From contig NZ_CAMLHC010000002.1 in assembly GCF_946479755.1 (NCBI RefSeq), positions 550,666 to 614,665 of the forward strand: DNA of 64,000 bases, in the 5' to 3' direction. A program made the position numbers and the translations under genes. The number at the start of each line of letters is the position of its first letter. The stretch's first letter is position 1. This document shows positions 26,294-35,799 of this stretch, one piece after another. The notes beneath the pieces were generated by a model. It was given only the letters and a program-made list of their open reading frames with translations, made no database searches and was not told where the DNA came from. This DNA comes from an uncultured Chitinophaga sp. Its GTDB lineage: Bacteria > Bacteroidota > Bacteroidia > Chitinophagales > Chitinophagaceae.

Positions 26294-27241
26294 TTAGTTG
26301 CTGCTGTGGAAGCTCTCTTGGATCTTTTCCAGCAGTTTGCTTTCAATCATTTGTTGTGCCAGCAGGATCATATTTTTGAAGGCAACGTTCTGGGAGATAC
26401 CGTGACCGATGATCACCGGTTTGTTGACGCCCAGTACGGGAGTGCCGCCATAGGATTCTGAGTCCAGTTTGTTCAGGTATTCATCGTTGATATTGCGTCT
26501 TGCCGCGATATCGTAGATGGACTCGGCCATTTTCAGGATAATGTTGCCGGTAAAACCTTCACATACAATGACATCGGCTTTTTCGGATAAAACATCTCTG
26601 CCTTCGATATTTCCGATGAAATTGATTTGTTTGTTTTCTTTTAACAGCGGGTAGGTGGCCTGGGCCAGTAAGTTGCCTTTGCCTTCTTCTTCGCCGATAT
26701 TCAGCAGACCAACCTTTGGATTGTCGACCTTCAGGATGTGTTTGGAATACAGGGAACCCAGAATAGCAAATTGCACCAGGTTTTCAGGTTTACAGTCAGC
26801 GTTGATACCTACATCCAGCATCAGTCCTTGTGTACCGTTTTCACGGGGGACCAGGGTAGAAATAGTAGGGCGTTGCACACCATCGATGGCTTTAATGGAA
26901 TAAAAGGTGCCTACCATCATGGCGCCGGTGTTACCTGCGCTGATGAAAGCATCTATCTTCTCATTTTTCAGTAAATGAAAGCCAATAGAGATGGAGGATT
27001 GTGGCTTCTCTTTCAGTGCCTTGGTAGGGTGTTCATTCATCCCGATTACCTGGGATGAATGAACAACTGAATATTTTGATTGGTCCACCTGCGCTTCCGC
27101 TAATAAAGGGACCAGTTGTGACTCGTCCCCTATCAGTACCAGATGCGCATCAGATGCAACGGTGTCTAAAAATAACTTTACTCCTTTTACTGCTGCTGCG
27201 GGGGCAAAATCGCCTCCCATCATATCAAGCCCGATTCTCAT
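26294..27241 (-). CDS. plsX: Phosphate acyltransferase PlsX
   Basis: The 315-residue enzyme starts MRIGLDMMGGDFAPAAAVKG, the conserved PlsX N-terminus, and contains FISAGNTGAMMVGT, MLDVGINADCKPENLVQFA and CEGFTGNIILKMAES. It makes acyl-phosphate from acyl-ACP and phosphate, the first step of the PlsX/PlsY route to phosphatidic acid. The order yceD-rpmF-plsX on one strand is the widely conserved arrangement that links ribosome and lipid synthesis genes. The ATG at 27239-27241 gives the canonical start; a TTG three codons earlier is in frame. Confidence 0.96.
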   Translation of the reverse strand: MRIGLDMMGGDFAPAAAVKGVKLFLDTVASDAHLVLIGDESQLVPLLAEAQVDQSKYSVVHSSQVIGMNEHPTKALKEKPQSSISIGFHLLKNEKIDAFISAGNTGAMMVGTFYSIKAIDGVQRPTISTLVPRENGTQGLMLDVGINADCKPENLVQFAILGSLYSKHILKVDNPKVGLLNIGEEEGKGNLLAQATYPLLKENKQINFIGNIEGRDVLSEKADVIVCEGFTGNIILKMAESIYDIAARRNINDEYLNKLDSESYGGTPVLGVNKPVIIGHGISQNVAFKNMILLAQQMIESKLLEKIQESFHSSN

Positions 27242-27287
27242 GTAACTCAAGTTTGTCTTGTTAGCTCGGGTAAAAATAGTAAAATAA

Positions 27288-27482
27288 TTATTTAGCGGCG
27301 CTCTGTTTTTCCAACACTACTTTTCCTTTGTAGTACAGTTTGTTTTCTACCCAATGAGCACGATGTCTCAGGTGCACTTCACCGGTTGCGCTGTCTGTGC
27401 TTAATGTATCCGCTACCGCCTTGTAATGCGTTCTTCTCTTTGCTGATCTCTGCTGAGAATGTCTGCGTTTAGGATTTGGCAT
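27288..27482 (-). CDS. rpmF: 50S ribosomal protein L32
   Basis: The 64-residue protein starts MPNPKRRHSQQRSAKRRTHY, the L32 signature, and has the basic central part and the HLRHRAHW segment. The paired Cys zinc site found in some L32 proteins is absent, so this is the zinc-free form. It sits between yceD and plsX, with 12 bp to yceD, in the conserved operon. Confidence 0.96.
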   Translation of the reverse strand: MPNPKRRHSQQRSAKRRTHYKAVADTLSTDSATGEVHLRHRAHWVENKLYYKGKVVLEKQSAAK

Positions 27483-27494
27483 TTTATTTAATTT

Positions 27495-28037
27495 TTAATT
27501 GTCCTTAAATTTATCCAATCCTTTCCAGATTGGGTTATCGTTCTCTTTTGCCTGCTGGTTCATACGCTCCAGCATTTCTATTACCTTTGGATCACATCCG
27601 CTTTTGCCATCGGCAGTGTCAGGATGGATACGTTGCATCGGAATGCTCAGCAGGATAAACTCGTATATCCATTCCGCCACGTTCAGATGGCTCTCGGTCT
27701 TGGAAATATACGCTACATCCGGATCTGCGTCTTCATTGGCCATTTCTTCAGGATTGTCCACCATTTTCACAATCTGGTTGAACTCATCCCAGAGCTGCAG
27801 CTCGTAAGGCTGCCCACAACGGTCGCAGGTAACGGTTACCGTACCGCCGATCTCAAACTTCAGTAAAAAGAAATTTACTTTCTTGTCCAGCGTCAGGTTC
27901 ACCGTCGCCTTACAATCACTGAAGTCCCTTTCTCCTTCAAAATGCTCAAAGAAACTCTCCCCGATCTCATACTGAAATGAATGCACCCCTGGTTTTAATC
28001 CAACAAAGGCTATCTCAAATTCGCGGAGTGGTTTCAT
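27495..28037 (-). CDS. YceD/DUF177 family protein
   Basis: A 180-residue DUF177 (YceD) protein, recognised by its position directly before rpmF and by the CDRCGQP motif (about residue 75) within the beta-rich segment VTVTCDRCGQPYELQLWDEF. In plants and bacteria YceD proteins are linked to 23S rRNA maturation. An acidic region follows (ANEDADPDV). The ATG at 28035-28037 (MKPLREFEIAF) lies well inside the longer open frame and is the better start since the upstream part coincides with the promoter leader. Confidence 0.88.
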   Translation of the reverse strand: MKPLREFEIAFVGLKPGVHSFQYEIGESFFEHFEGERDFSDCKATVNLTLDKKVNFFLLKFEIGGTVTVTCDRCGQPYELQLWDEFNQIVKMVDNPEEMANEDADPDVAYISKTESHLNVAEWIYEFILLSIPMQRIHPDTADGKSGCDPKVIEMLERMNQQAKENDNPIWKGLDKFKDN

Positions 28038-28064
28038 ATCAATGTCCTCACTTTTAGAGGGATG

Positions 28065-28094
28065 CAAAGGTAATTAAATATTTGCAATTGCAAA
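28065..28094 (-). promoter_or_regulatory. Promoter of yceD-rpmF-plsX
   Basis: On the minus strand TTTG (28091-28094) and TACCTTTG (28065-28072) are 18 bp apart, matching the Bacteroidota -33/-7 consensus. The -7 box ends 28 bp upstream of the yceD ATG. Confidence 0.7.
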
Positions 28095-28285
28095 AATTTC
28101 CTAAATTTGTTCACTTTCGATATCCGGATTATATATATTTATATATCAGAATATCATCCATAGTGCTGTTGCTAAACAGCGGGAGTGAGCCGCAAAGGTA
28201 AGGATTTCCGCCTTTATCTCATACCTGTTTTTTGCAATACAACCGTGAAATTGAAAACCTGAAGTCCCCTGGCCATCATAACCAA

Positions 28286-30718
28286 ATGACATCCAAAGGA
28301 AAGAATGCAAGGAAAATCCCGGCTCCTGACACGGCCCCCAAGGCTGCCCGTGACACCCCGGACATCTGCTCGCTGCCTATCCACGCTTGGCTCAACCATA
28401 CCAGCGCCGGTATCATCGTGACAGATGAAGACTTCCGTTGCTGCTGGACAAACGACGTTTTATCCCAGCGCCTGCCACATCCCATCCCGGAAAATCTGCC
28501 TTTTGACGACCTCATCCTGCTTTTGAAACCACTCGTTACCGGACCGGACGCCTTCGCCGCCAGAATGAATGCCCTCCGAAGCGAAAAAAAGCCCGTTTTT
28601 GGCTGGGAACTGGTGCTGGAGACCGGAACGACCGTAGAAGTGGCTTATACCCCCGTTTTTGACGGTCCCGGCTTTAAAGGCAGTATATGGCAGGTCATTA
28701 ATATCACCCGCAAATACCATGTCCAGGAAGAAATAAAACGCAATGAGCACAAATTCCGCGTCATGCTCAACAACCTGAACGCGGCCATGTGCGAAACAGA
28801 CCTCGACGGTAATATCACCCGCGTATACGAAAGCTTCTGCCGCCTCTCCGGATACACGGAAGGGGAACTACTGGGCAAAAACATCACCGACGTGTTCGTG
28901 CCGGAAGAAAACAGGGCTTTCGCCCGCGCCCTCCGCCGTAAACGCCTCTCGGAAAATGTACCCCTGGTCTATGATATGGAAATCGTACTGAAAGACGGCT
29001 CCCGCAGATGGGTGCTCGCCAGCTCGGCCAACGTGTACGACCGCAACGGCAACATCACCGGCGGCGCCGGCATCCACATGGACATCACCGGGCAGAAACG
29101 CCTCCAGCGTGAACTGGAAAATGCCCGCCGCCTCGCCGAGGAAGCCCGCATCGCCCAGAAAGACTTCCTGGCCAGCATGAGCCACGAAATACGCACCCCC
29201 CTCAACGCGATCATCGGCATGGCACACCTCCTCGAGGAAACCAGCCTGGACCCGCAGCAGAAGGAATATGTCAACATCCTGAAACACTCCTCCGGCATAC
29301 TGCTGGGCATCGTCAGCGATATTCTCGATATTTCCCGCATAGAAGCAGGCGAACTGCAGGTCAACCAACGGGAATTCAACCCCCGCGAACTGATACAGTC
29401 CCTCCGCCATACCTTTGAACTCAAACTGGGCCGGCGCCCCGTCTCCATCACGGCCGAACTGGACGCCAACCTCAATACCTGGCTCATCGGGGATGACGTG
29501 CTGCTGAACCAAATACTACTCAATTTGTTAGGAAATGCAGAGAAGTTCACCAGCGAAGGAGAAATAGCCATTAAAGCCACCCAGGAAAGCTGGCTGGATA
29601 ATACCATCTGGGTCCGCTTCCGGGTCTGCGACACCGGCATCGGTATCCCGAAAGATAAACTGGAACTGATTTTCCGCAACTATAAACAGGCAGAAGCAGA
29701 CATCCGCGAAAAATATGGCGGCACCGGCCTCGGCCTCGCCATCGTGAAACAGCTCGTGGAACTGCTCGGCGGCACCATCAGCGTGGAAGAATGCCAGGGA
29801 TACAATACCTGCTTCGTTTTTGACCTCCCGTTCATGGACAGCAGAAAGCCCATCTCAGCTTCGGGCGTTAAACCCCGTAAAAAACTTAAACAACGTACCT
29901 TTGAGGAAGCCCGTGTGCTGGTAGTGGAAGACAATCAGATGAACCTGCGCTACATGATGAGCCTCCTGGAAAAATATAAAATCAATTACCAGCTGGCCAC
30001 CAATGGACCCGATGCCACATGGTTCCTCAACGCCCGGCAGTATGACCTTATCCTCATGGATATCCGCATCCCCGGCATGAATGGACTGGAACTGGCCCAA
30101 CAAATCAGGACAGATGAAAACCAATTTAATGTGGCAACACCTATTATCGCCACCACTGCTGTAGCCATGGAAAACACCGCCGCCACCGTCAGGGCCGCGG
30201 GCATCACCGACATACTTATTAAACCGTATACACCGGATCAGCTACTACAGATCTTTAACAAATATCTCAACGAAGAAGAAACAGAATTAATAATGGAAGA
30301 AGAAGTGCAGAATATCAGCGGATTTGAGTTCCACCCGGAATTGGACGTTAAGTATCTCACAGCGCTCTATGAGAACAATATTTCCTATGCGGCCGACTTG
30401 TTTGAAATATTTATCCGGACCATCCGGGACGAAATCAAAAAATTAAAAGCCATCGTAGATACCGGCGACTGGGAGCGGGTGAAGTTCCAGGTACATAAAC
30501 TGAAACCCAACTTCGCCATGGTAGGCCTCACCTGGATCAGCGCCAAAATGCAGGAACTGGAAAACAACCTCCGCACCGGAGAACCGCAACAACCGGAAAG
30601 CGCCACCCGCCTGTTCGACGAAATCGTGGCAGACGTGGATAAATACTATCCCGTAGTGGATGAAGAATATGCCCGTATGCGGGAATTTGTGGACGCTGCC
30701 TCCCATCCCCATCAATAG
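28286..30718 (+). CDS. Hybrid histidine kinase (PAS-PAS-HisKA-REC-Hpt)
   Basis: An 810-residue soluble hybrid kinase with no membrane helix. Two PAS domains (about residues 35-145 and 150-275, the second with LNNLNAAMCETDLDGNITRV) precede HisKA (MSHEIRTPLNAIIGM, His300) and the ATPase domain (NLLGNAEKF, DTGIGIPK, GGTGLGLAIVK). A receiver domain follows with Asp592 in LILMDIRIPGMNG, and a C-terminal Hpt domain with His737 in QVHKLKPNFAMVG. All phosphorelay residues are present, so it can run a full His-Asp-His relay to an unknown partner regulator. The ATG at 28286 is preferred over an in-frame TTG at 28232. Its end overlaps the convergent kinase-like gene by 7 bp. Confidence 0.9.
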   Translation: MTSKGKNARKIPAPDTAPKAARDTPDICSLPIHAWLNHTSAGIIVTDEDFRCCWTNDVLSQRLPHPIPENLPFDDLILLLKPLVTGPDAFAARMNALRSEKKPVFGWELVLETGTTVEVAYTPVFDGPGFKGSIWQVINITRKYHVQEEIKRNEHKFRVMLNNLNAAMCETDLDGNITRVYESFCRLSGYTEGELLGKNITDVFVPEENRAFARALRRKRLSENVPLVYDMEIVLKDGSRRWVLASSANVYDRNGNITGGAGIHMDITGQKRLQRELENARRLAEEARIAQKDFLASMSHEIRTPLNAIIGMAHLLEETSLDPQQKEYVNILKHSSGILLGIVSDILDISRIEAGELQVNQREFNPRELIQSLRHTFELKLGRRPVSITAELDANLNTWLIGDDVLLNQILLNLLGNAEKFTSEGEIAIKATQESWLDNTIWVRFRVCDTGIGIPKDKLELIFRNYKQAEADIREKYGGTGLGLAIVKQLVELLGGTISVEECQGYNTCFVFDLPFMDSRKPISASGVKPRKKLKQRTFEEARVLVVEDNQMNLRYMMSLLEKYKINYQLATNGPDATWFLNARQYDLILMDIRIPGMNGLELAQQIRTDENQFNVATPIIATTAVAMENTAATVRAAGITDILIKPYTPDQLLQIFNKYLNEEETELIMEEEVQNISGFEFHPELDVKYLTALYENNISYAADLFEIFIRTIRDEIKKLKAIVDTGDWERVKFQVHKLKPNFAMVGLTWISAKMQELENNLRTGEPQQPESATRLFDEIVADVDKYYPVVDEEYARMREFVDAASHPHQ

Positions 30719-31590
30719 GCCTGCAACACCTCCCGGATGCTGTTGTAATAGTTTCCGCCAAATAACAACATATGTACCAGCAAAGGATATAACTGGCAAA
30801 CACCGATCCGCTGTTGCCATCCCGGCGACAGCGGCCAGGCTGCCTGATAGGCATAATAAAAACGGGTGTCAAAACCACCAAACAAACGCGCCATCGCCAG
30901 GTCCATCTCCCGGTGACCGTAATACACCGCCGGATCAAATACACAAGCCCTGCCATCCGGCCCCACCATAAAATTACCCGACCACAGGTCCCCATGTAAC
31001 AACGCCGGCGCCTCGGCAGGAAATAGCTGCGGCAACTGCCGGCAAAGCCGCTCCGCCTGCTGCACCATACCCTGCTCTATAATACGCTGGTCATATGCCA
31101 TCCGCACCAGCGGCATCAGCCGGTTGAACGCATAAAACACCGGCCAGCTGCTATAGGGCGTATTGTACTGGCGGATAGTGCCGATGTAATTCGGCGCTGG
31201 ATACCCGTAATGCGGCTGCGTTTTCCGGTGCTGCTGCGCCAGCGACTGCGCAAAATGCTCCCAGAAATCCTGTACCGCATTGCCTTTTACCATCAGCTCC
31301 ATCAACAGGTAAGACTGCCCGTTGCTCTGCCCGTATGCCAGCGGCTGCGGCACCGTCAGCGCCTGCGCGCTATGCAACGCTTCCAGGCCCGCATACTCGG
31401 CGGCAAACATATCCGGGTATCGCCGGGCATCATTCAGCTTCAGGAAAAAATATCCCTCGTTGGTGCCTATACGAAATGTTTGGTTAATATCGCCACCATG
31501 TACGCTTTTTGCGTCATTAATATGTATTTTCACTTTCAGCTGTTCGGATAACGCCGCGCTCAGTTGTTTTTGTAGAATTTCATCGATCAT
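30712..31590 (-). CDS. Fructosamine kinase family protein
   Basis: The 292-residue protein has the APH/FN3K fold: SVHGGDINQTFRIGTNEG (nucleotide-binding loop), FLKLN with the ATP-binding Lys, the substrate region YIGTIRQYN and the catalytic loop ALLHGDLWSGNF followed by VFDPAVYYGHREMDLAM with the DFG-like Asp. Members phosphorylate fructosamines or ribulosamines for deglycation of proteins. The ATG at 31588-31590 begins the conserved region. The divergent DUF3810 gene starts only 14 bp away. Confidence 0.9.
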   Translation of the reverse strand: MIDEILQKQLSAALSEQLKVKIHINDAKSVHGGDINQTFRIGTNEGYFFLKLNDARRYPDMFAAEYAGLEALHSAQALTVPQPLAYGQSNGQSYLLMELMVKGNAVQDFWEHFAQSLAQQHRKTQPHYGYPAPNYIGTIRQYNTPYSSWPVFYAFNRLMPLVRMAYDQRIIEQGMVQQAERLCRQLPQLFPAEAPALLHGDLWSGNFMVGPDGRACVFDPAVYYGHREMDLAMARLFGGFDTRFYYAYQAAWPLSPGWQQRIGVCQLYPLLVHMLLFGGNYYNSIREVLQAY

Positions 31591-31604
31591 GTTTCGCCAC
31601 TTAT

Positions 31605-32687
31605 ATGGAAACAAAAGCCAAAATTAAAAAGAAGATCGTCCGTATTGTATTAACACTTGCGGGTATACTGTTGTTAAAGGGATGCTTTGCCTGGAGTAAC
31701 CGCTTCAGAGAAGCTTACTTCCATAGGTGGTACAGCAGTATCAGTACGGTGTTTCGACAGTTAACAGGTATAGTACCATTCAGTGTTGGGGACGTAATAT
31801 ATACCGCCTGGATTGTAACTTCCCTGTTTTATTTGTTAAAACTATGTTATAAACTGGTCCGGATGCAATGGGGAGAGGCCGGCTGGCTCACCCTGCGCGG
31901 TATCCATTTTATCCTGAAACTTTATCTTGCCTTCCTCATCCTCTGGGGATTCAACTACGAACGCAATACCCTGCTGCGCGATACCGGTATTATCACCGGC
32001 GACTATAACACCCGGCAGCTCTACCAGCTGTCAGATACCCTGCTGCGGCTCACCAACGCCGAAAAACAACGCCTCGGCGATACCACCGGCGTTACCCTGC
32101 CGGATAAAACCACCCCGCTGTTTGCCCGTGCGGCCACCGCCTACCAGGCCGCTGCCGAACGCTGGCCCGCCTTCCGGTACAAAGCGCCCTGCGTGAAAAA
32201 AGCACTCTTCGGCAAATGGCTCAACTATCCCGGGGTAACCGGATACCTCAATCCCTTTACCCTCGAGGCACAGGTGAACACGACCGTGCCCACGGTGATA
32301 CAACCCATTATTACCTGCCATGAGATTGCCCACCAGCTGGGATATGCGCCGGAAGAAGAAGCGAACTTTGTGGGATATCTTGCCGCCACCAGCATTCAGG
32401 ATAGCCATTTCCGTTATGCGGCCAATTTTGATATGCTCCTCTATAGCGTACGCCAGCTGGCCATCAGAGACACCGTGCTGGCAAAGGATATCTGGCGCCG
32501 GGCACTCCCCGGTGTAAAGGCTGATTATAAAAGCATCATTACTTTCTACGAAAAGTATACGGGCAAAGTGGATGACTATTCCACCATCTTGTATGACCAG
32601 TATCTGAAAGCGAATAAACAGCAGAAAGGTATCCGCAGCTACAGCGAAGTGACCGGATGGCTGATCGCCTGGTTTAAAATACGCTGA
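31605..32687 (+). CDS. DUF3810 membrane metalloprotease-like protein
   Basis: This 360-residue protein has a basic N-terminus, three membrane helices in the first 125 residues and a large extracytoplasmic domain. That domain carries HEIAH at residues 239-243 with EEEANFVGYLAA downstream, a gluzincin-like zinc site, and the family is DUF3810. A metalloprotease activity is therefore likely but the substrate is unknown. Its stop codon directly abuts the stop of the convergent arginase gene (32687/32688), leaving no room for a terminator between them. Confidence 0.83.
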   Translation: METKAKIKKKIVRIVLTLAGILLLKGCFAWSNRFREAYFHRWYSSISTVFRQLTGIVPFSVGDVIYTAWIVTSLFYLLKLCYKLVRMQWGEAGWLTLRGIHFILKLYLAFLILWGFNYERNTLLRDTGIITGDYNTRQLYQLSDTLLRLTNAEKQRLGDTTGVTLPDKTTPLFARAATAYQAAAERWPAFRYKAPCVKKALFGKWLNYPGVTGYLNPFTLEAQVNTTVPTVIQPIITCHEIAHQLGYAPEEEANFVGYLAATSIQDSHFRYAANFDMLLYSVRQLAIRDTVLAKDIWRRALPGVKADYKSIITFYEKYTGKVDDYSTILYDQYLKANKQQKGIRSYSEVTGWLIAWFKIR

Positions 32688-33635
32688 CTAGTTCATCATC
32701 AGCACGTTCACACTGCGCTGCAGGATGTTGAACGCGATCTCGGCCATCAGGTTCTCCCGGTCCAGTGTCGGGTTTACCTCGGTAATTTCAAAACAGCAGA
32801 TCTTACGGTGCTGCATAAACTTGGCAATCAGGTCCTCCGCCTCGCGCTCCCTTAAACCATTGCTCACCGGCGTACCGGTACCCTTGGAAATGGAGGCGTC
32901 CAGGCTGTCCACGTCGAAAGACACATAGATATAGTCACAGTCGCTCAGATAACGGAACACGGAACGGGAAATATTCTCCGGCCCCTTACGGCGTACTTCA
33001 TTGGTGGTGATCACCTTCATGCCGTATTGTTTGATCAGGTGGTCCTCTTCCTTCTCATAATCTCTCAGGGAGATGAACACAATATCTTCCGGTAATACCT
33101 TGGGAGCGATTTTACCGATGTTTTTCAGGGCGTTCCACATACCGGTGGTGGTTTCATCCAGGTCGTGCACCTTACAGTCCAGGTTATCTTCCGCAATGGC
33201 GGTGGCCAGCGGCATCCCGTGCATATTGCCGGAAGGAGTGGTGTAAGGCGTGTGCAGGTCGGCGTGGGCATCTATCCAGATCACGCCCAGCTTGGACTTG
33301 GGATGTGCCATTTTTAACCCGGCAATGGTGGCGCCGGCGGTACTGTGGTCCCCGGAAAGCAATACTGGGAACCAATTGGCTTTCACTGTTTCACATACGC
33401 TTTTGCTGATACGCTCGTACATGTTCACCGTGCCCTTGATCCTCTTCGCATAGGGAGACTCAATAGGTTCAAACAGCAGTTTGTTTTCCGTTTCGATCGC
33501 TTCGGTGGGGAAGTGCACAAAAAAGTTGCTCATGAAGTCCAGCGCAGCTATCTTGATCGCGTCCACCCCCAGGCTTGCGCCCCGGGTACCAGCCCCTATT
33601 TCCGACTTGACTTCTATTATCTTGATATTCTTCAT
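32688..33635 (-). CDS. Arginase family enzyme
   Basis: The 315-residue ureohydrolase has all manganese ligands: GDHS (95-98), DAHAD (122-126) and DVD (241-243), plus Glu286 in EITEVNPTLD. Segments typical of arginases are LHTPYTTPSGNMHGMP and ISKGTGTPV, so arginase (arginine to ornithine and urea) is more likely than agmatinase or formimidoylglutamase. The start MKNIKIIEVKSEIGAGTRGA is the usual N-terminus in this group. Nothing in the neighbourhood indicates an arginine operon. Confidence 0.87.
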   Translation of the reverse strand: MKNIKIIEVKSEIGAGTRGASLGVDAIKIAALDFMSNFFVHFPTEAIETENKLLFEPIESPYAKRIKGTVNMYERISKSVCETVKANWFPVLLSGDHSTAGATIAGLKMAHPKSKLGVIWIDAHADLHTPYTTPSGNMHGMPLATAIAEDNLDCKVHDLDETTTGMWNALKNIGKIAPKVLPEDIVFISLRDYEKEEDHLIKQYGMKVITTNEVRRKGPENISRSVFRYLSDCDYIYVSFDVDSLDASISKGTGTPVSNGLREREAEDLIAKFMQHRKICCFEITEVNPTLDRENLMAEIAFNILQRSVNVLMMN

Positions 33636-33888
33636 AAAGTTTTCATTACCGGCAAGCTACAGGATTTTGGCAGAACGCCCAAAGCAGCGGAACCGGCAAC
33701 GGTAAAAAAAGGACGGATATTGTATGAACCAAATCCAATACAGTGGTGTTATCCTCGCATTTTATTCAATAATTATCGCGTTATGGTTGACAACGTTGAA
33801 TTTTCCCAGTGGCATTTTTTTACATGCTGATTTATAAATAATTTGGATGCTATCAACTCATCTTTTCAACACAACTACAACTATAACC

Positions 33889-35028
33889 ATGGACTTTCAA
33901 CTTACGGAAGAGCATCTTATGATTCAGAAGGCTGCGCGTGATTTCGCCCAAACCGAACTTTTACCGGGGGTGATAGAGCGTGATGAGCATCAGAAATTCC
34001 CGGCAGAACAGATAAAAAAACTGGGTGAACTGGGTTTTCTGGGCATGATGGTAAGCCCTAAATATGGCGGCGCAGGCCTGGACACCATCTCCTATGTGCT
34101 GGCAATGGAAGAAATATCAAAGATAGATGCCTCGGCCTCCGTGGTGATGAGCGTAAATAATTCACTGGTTTGCTGGGGACTGGAAACCTACGGCACCGAA
34201 GAACAGAAACAGAAATACCTGGTGCCGCTGGCCAAAGGGGAAATCATTGGCGCCTTCCTGCTCAGTGAGCCGGAAGCCGGTTCTGACGCCACCTCCCAGC
34301 GCACTACGGCAGAAGATAAAGGAGACCACTACCTGCTCAACGGTACCAAAAACTGGATCACCAACGGTAACTCCGCCAGCGTATACCTGGTGATGGCCCA
34401 AACCCACCCGGAAAAAGGGAGCAAAGGCATCAACGCCCTGATCGTAGAAAAAAACAGCCCGGGCGTGACCGTGGGCGCCAAAGAAAATAAACTGGGCATC
34501 CGCGGCAGCGACACCCACAGCATCATGTTCCAGGACGTGGTAGTGCCGAAAGAAAACAGGATCGGGGAAGATGGCTTCGGCTTCAAATTCGCCATGAAAA
34601 CGCTGGGCGGCGGCCGCATCGGCATCGCTTCCCAGGCGCTCGGCATCGCCAGTGGCGCTTATGAACTGGCAGTGAAATACTCCAAAGAAAGAAAAGCATT
34701 CGGAAAAGAAATATCCCAGCACCAGGCCATCCAGTTCAAACTGGCGGATATGGCTACCAGGATCGAGGCGTCACGCCTGCTCTGCCTCAAGGCAGCATGG
34801 GAAAAAGACCAGCACCTCGATTATACCCTCAGTGGGTCTATGGCCAAAGTGTTCTCCTCTGAAACCGCTATGTGGGTCACCACAGAAGCAGTACAGGTAC
34901 ACGGCGGCTACGGCTACGTGAAAGAATACCACGTAGAACGCCTCATGCGCGATGCGAAGATCACCCAGATATACGAAGGCACCTCCGAAGTGCAGCGTAT
35001 CGTGATCAGCCGCTCCATCCTGGCGTAA
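33889..35028 (+). CDS. Acyl-CoA dehydrogenase
   Basis: A 379-residue flavoenzyme, the normal length for short-chain acyl-CoA dehydrogenases. It has LLSEPEAGSDA and NWITNGNSASVYLV (FAD-binding region), GIRGSDTHS, and near the end QVHGGYGYVKEYHVERLMRD and QIYEGTSEVQRIVISR with the catalytic Glu in YEGTSE. It oxidises acyl-CoA to trans-2-enoyl-CoA, passing electrons to an electron-transfer flavoprotein. The ATG at 33889 fits the conserved MDFQLTEEHL start. A strong hairpin follows the stop. Confidence 0.93.
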   Translation: MDFQLTEEHLMIQKAARDFAQTELLPGVIERDEHQKFPAEQIKKLGELGFLGMMVSPKYGGAGLDTISYVLAMEEISKIDASASVVMSVNNSLVCWGLETYGTEEQKQKYLVPLAKGEIIGAFLLSEPEAGSDATSQRTTAEDKGDHYLLNGTKNWITNGNSASVYLVMAQTHPEKGSKGINALIVEKNSPGVTVGAKENKLGIRGSDTHSIMFQDVVVPKENRIGEDGFGFKFAMKTLGGGRIGIASQALGIASGAYELAVKYSKERKAFGKEISQHQAIQFKLADMATRIEASRLLCLKAAWEKDQHLDYTLSGSMAKVFSSETAMWVTTEAVQVHGGYGYVKEYHVERLMRDAKITQIYEGTSEVQRIVISRSILA

Positions 35029-35047
35029 TCAGCACCAAATATTCCAC

Positions 35048-35080
35048 AGCGCCCCGGGCCCAAACCCCGGGGCGCTTTAT
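35048..35080 (+). terminator. Terminator after acyl-CoA dehydrogenase gene
   Basis: AGCGCCCCGGG (35048-35058) and CCCGGGGCGCT (35066-35076) form a perfect 11-bp stem with a 7-nt loop, followed by TTATTTTA. It lies 19 bp after the stop codon. Confidence 0.8.
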
Positions 35081-35097
35081 TTTACAGCAGCTTTGTT

Positions 35098-35105
35098 TAT
35101 TTTTG
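35098..35105 (+). promoter_or_regulatory. -7 element of a near-leaderless yggS transcript
   Basis: TATTTTTG matches the Bacteroidota -7 box TAnnTTTG and ends only 4 bp before the yggS ATG at 35110. Transcription would begin at or within a few bases of the start codon. The -33 region (CTTT near 35075) is weak. Confidence 0.4.
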
Positions 35106-35109
35106 CGGG

Positions 35110-35796
35110 ATGGCTATCAATATCAATGCTTACCAGGAAGTGCTGTCCCGGCTGAAGCCCTATAACGCCCAACTGGTGGCGGTTTCCAAAACCAAACCAG
35201 CGGAAGACATAGCAGCGTTCTATGCTGCAGGACAGCGCATCTTCGGCGAAAACTACGTACAGGAGCTCGTGGACAAACAGGCAGTATTACCTGCCGACAT
35301 CGAATGGCATTTTATCGGACACCTCCAGTCCAATAAAGTCAAATACATGGCTCCTTTTGTGCACACCATCCATGCGGTAGACAGTCTCAAACTGTTGCAG
35401 GAAATCAATAAACAGGCGGCCAAACACCAACGGGTGATCAACTGCCTGCTACAGGTACATATCGCAGCGGAAGAAACAAAATTCGGCCTGGACGGGCAGG
35501 AGTTACAGCAACTGCTCTCATCGTGGAACAACCACCAGTCCGATTTCGCAAACGTCCGCATCGCCGGCATGATGGGCATGGCCACCAACACCACCAACGA
35601 AACACAGGTCCGCCAAGAGTTCCACCAGCTCCACCAGTTATTCGGGTCTGTTAAAACCACATTTTTTAACACACAGGATTATTTCAGGGAACTATCCATC
35701 GGCATGAGCGCTGATTACACCATCGCACTGGAGGAGGGCAGTACATTGGTGCGCATCGGCAGCCTGCTGTTTGGAGAAAGGAACTACAATCAGTAA
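35110..35796 (+). CDS. YggS-family pyridoxal phosphate-binding protein
   Basis: The 228-residue protein has the PLP-binding Lys27 in LVAVSKTKP, FGENYVQEL, WHFIGHLQSNKVK, the sugar-phosphate contact region KFGLDG and the C-terminal SIGMSADYTIALEEGSTLVRIG, all hallmarks of YggS/PLPBP. It does not act as a classical enzyme but keeps vitamin B6 and amino acid pools in balance. The lipoprotein gene downstream starts 3 bp after its stop, so the two are probably co-transcribed. Confidence 0.94.
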   Translation: MAININAYQEVLSRLKPYNAQLVAVSKTKPAEDIAAFYAAGQRIFGENYVQELVDKQAVLPADIEWHFIGHLQSNKVKYMAPFVHTIHAVDSLKLLQEINKQAAKHQRVINCLLQVHIAAEETKFGLDGQELQQLLSSWNNHQSDFANVRIAGMMGMATNTTNETQVRQEFHQLHQLFGSVKTTFFNTQDYFRELSIGMSADYTIALEEGSTLVRIGSLLFGERNYNQ

Positions 35797-35799
35797 CTT

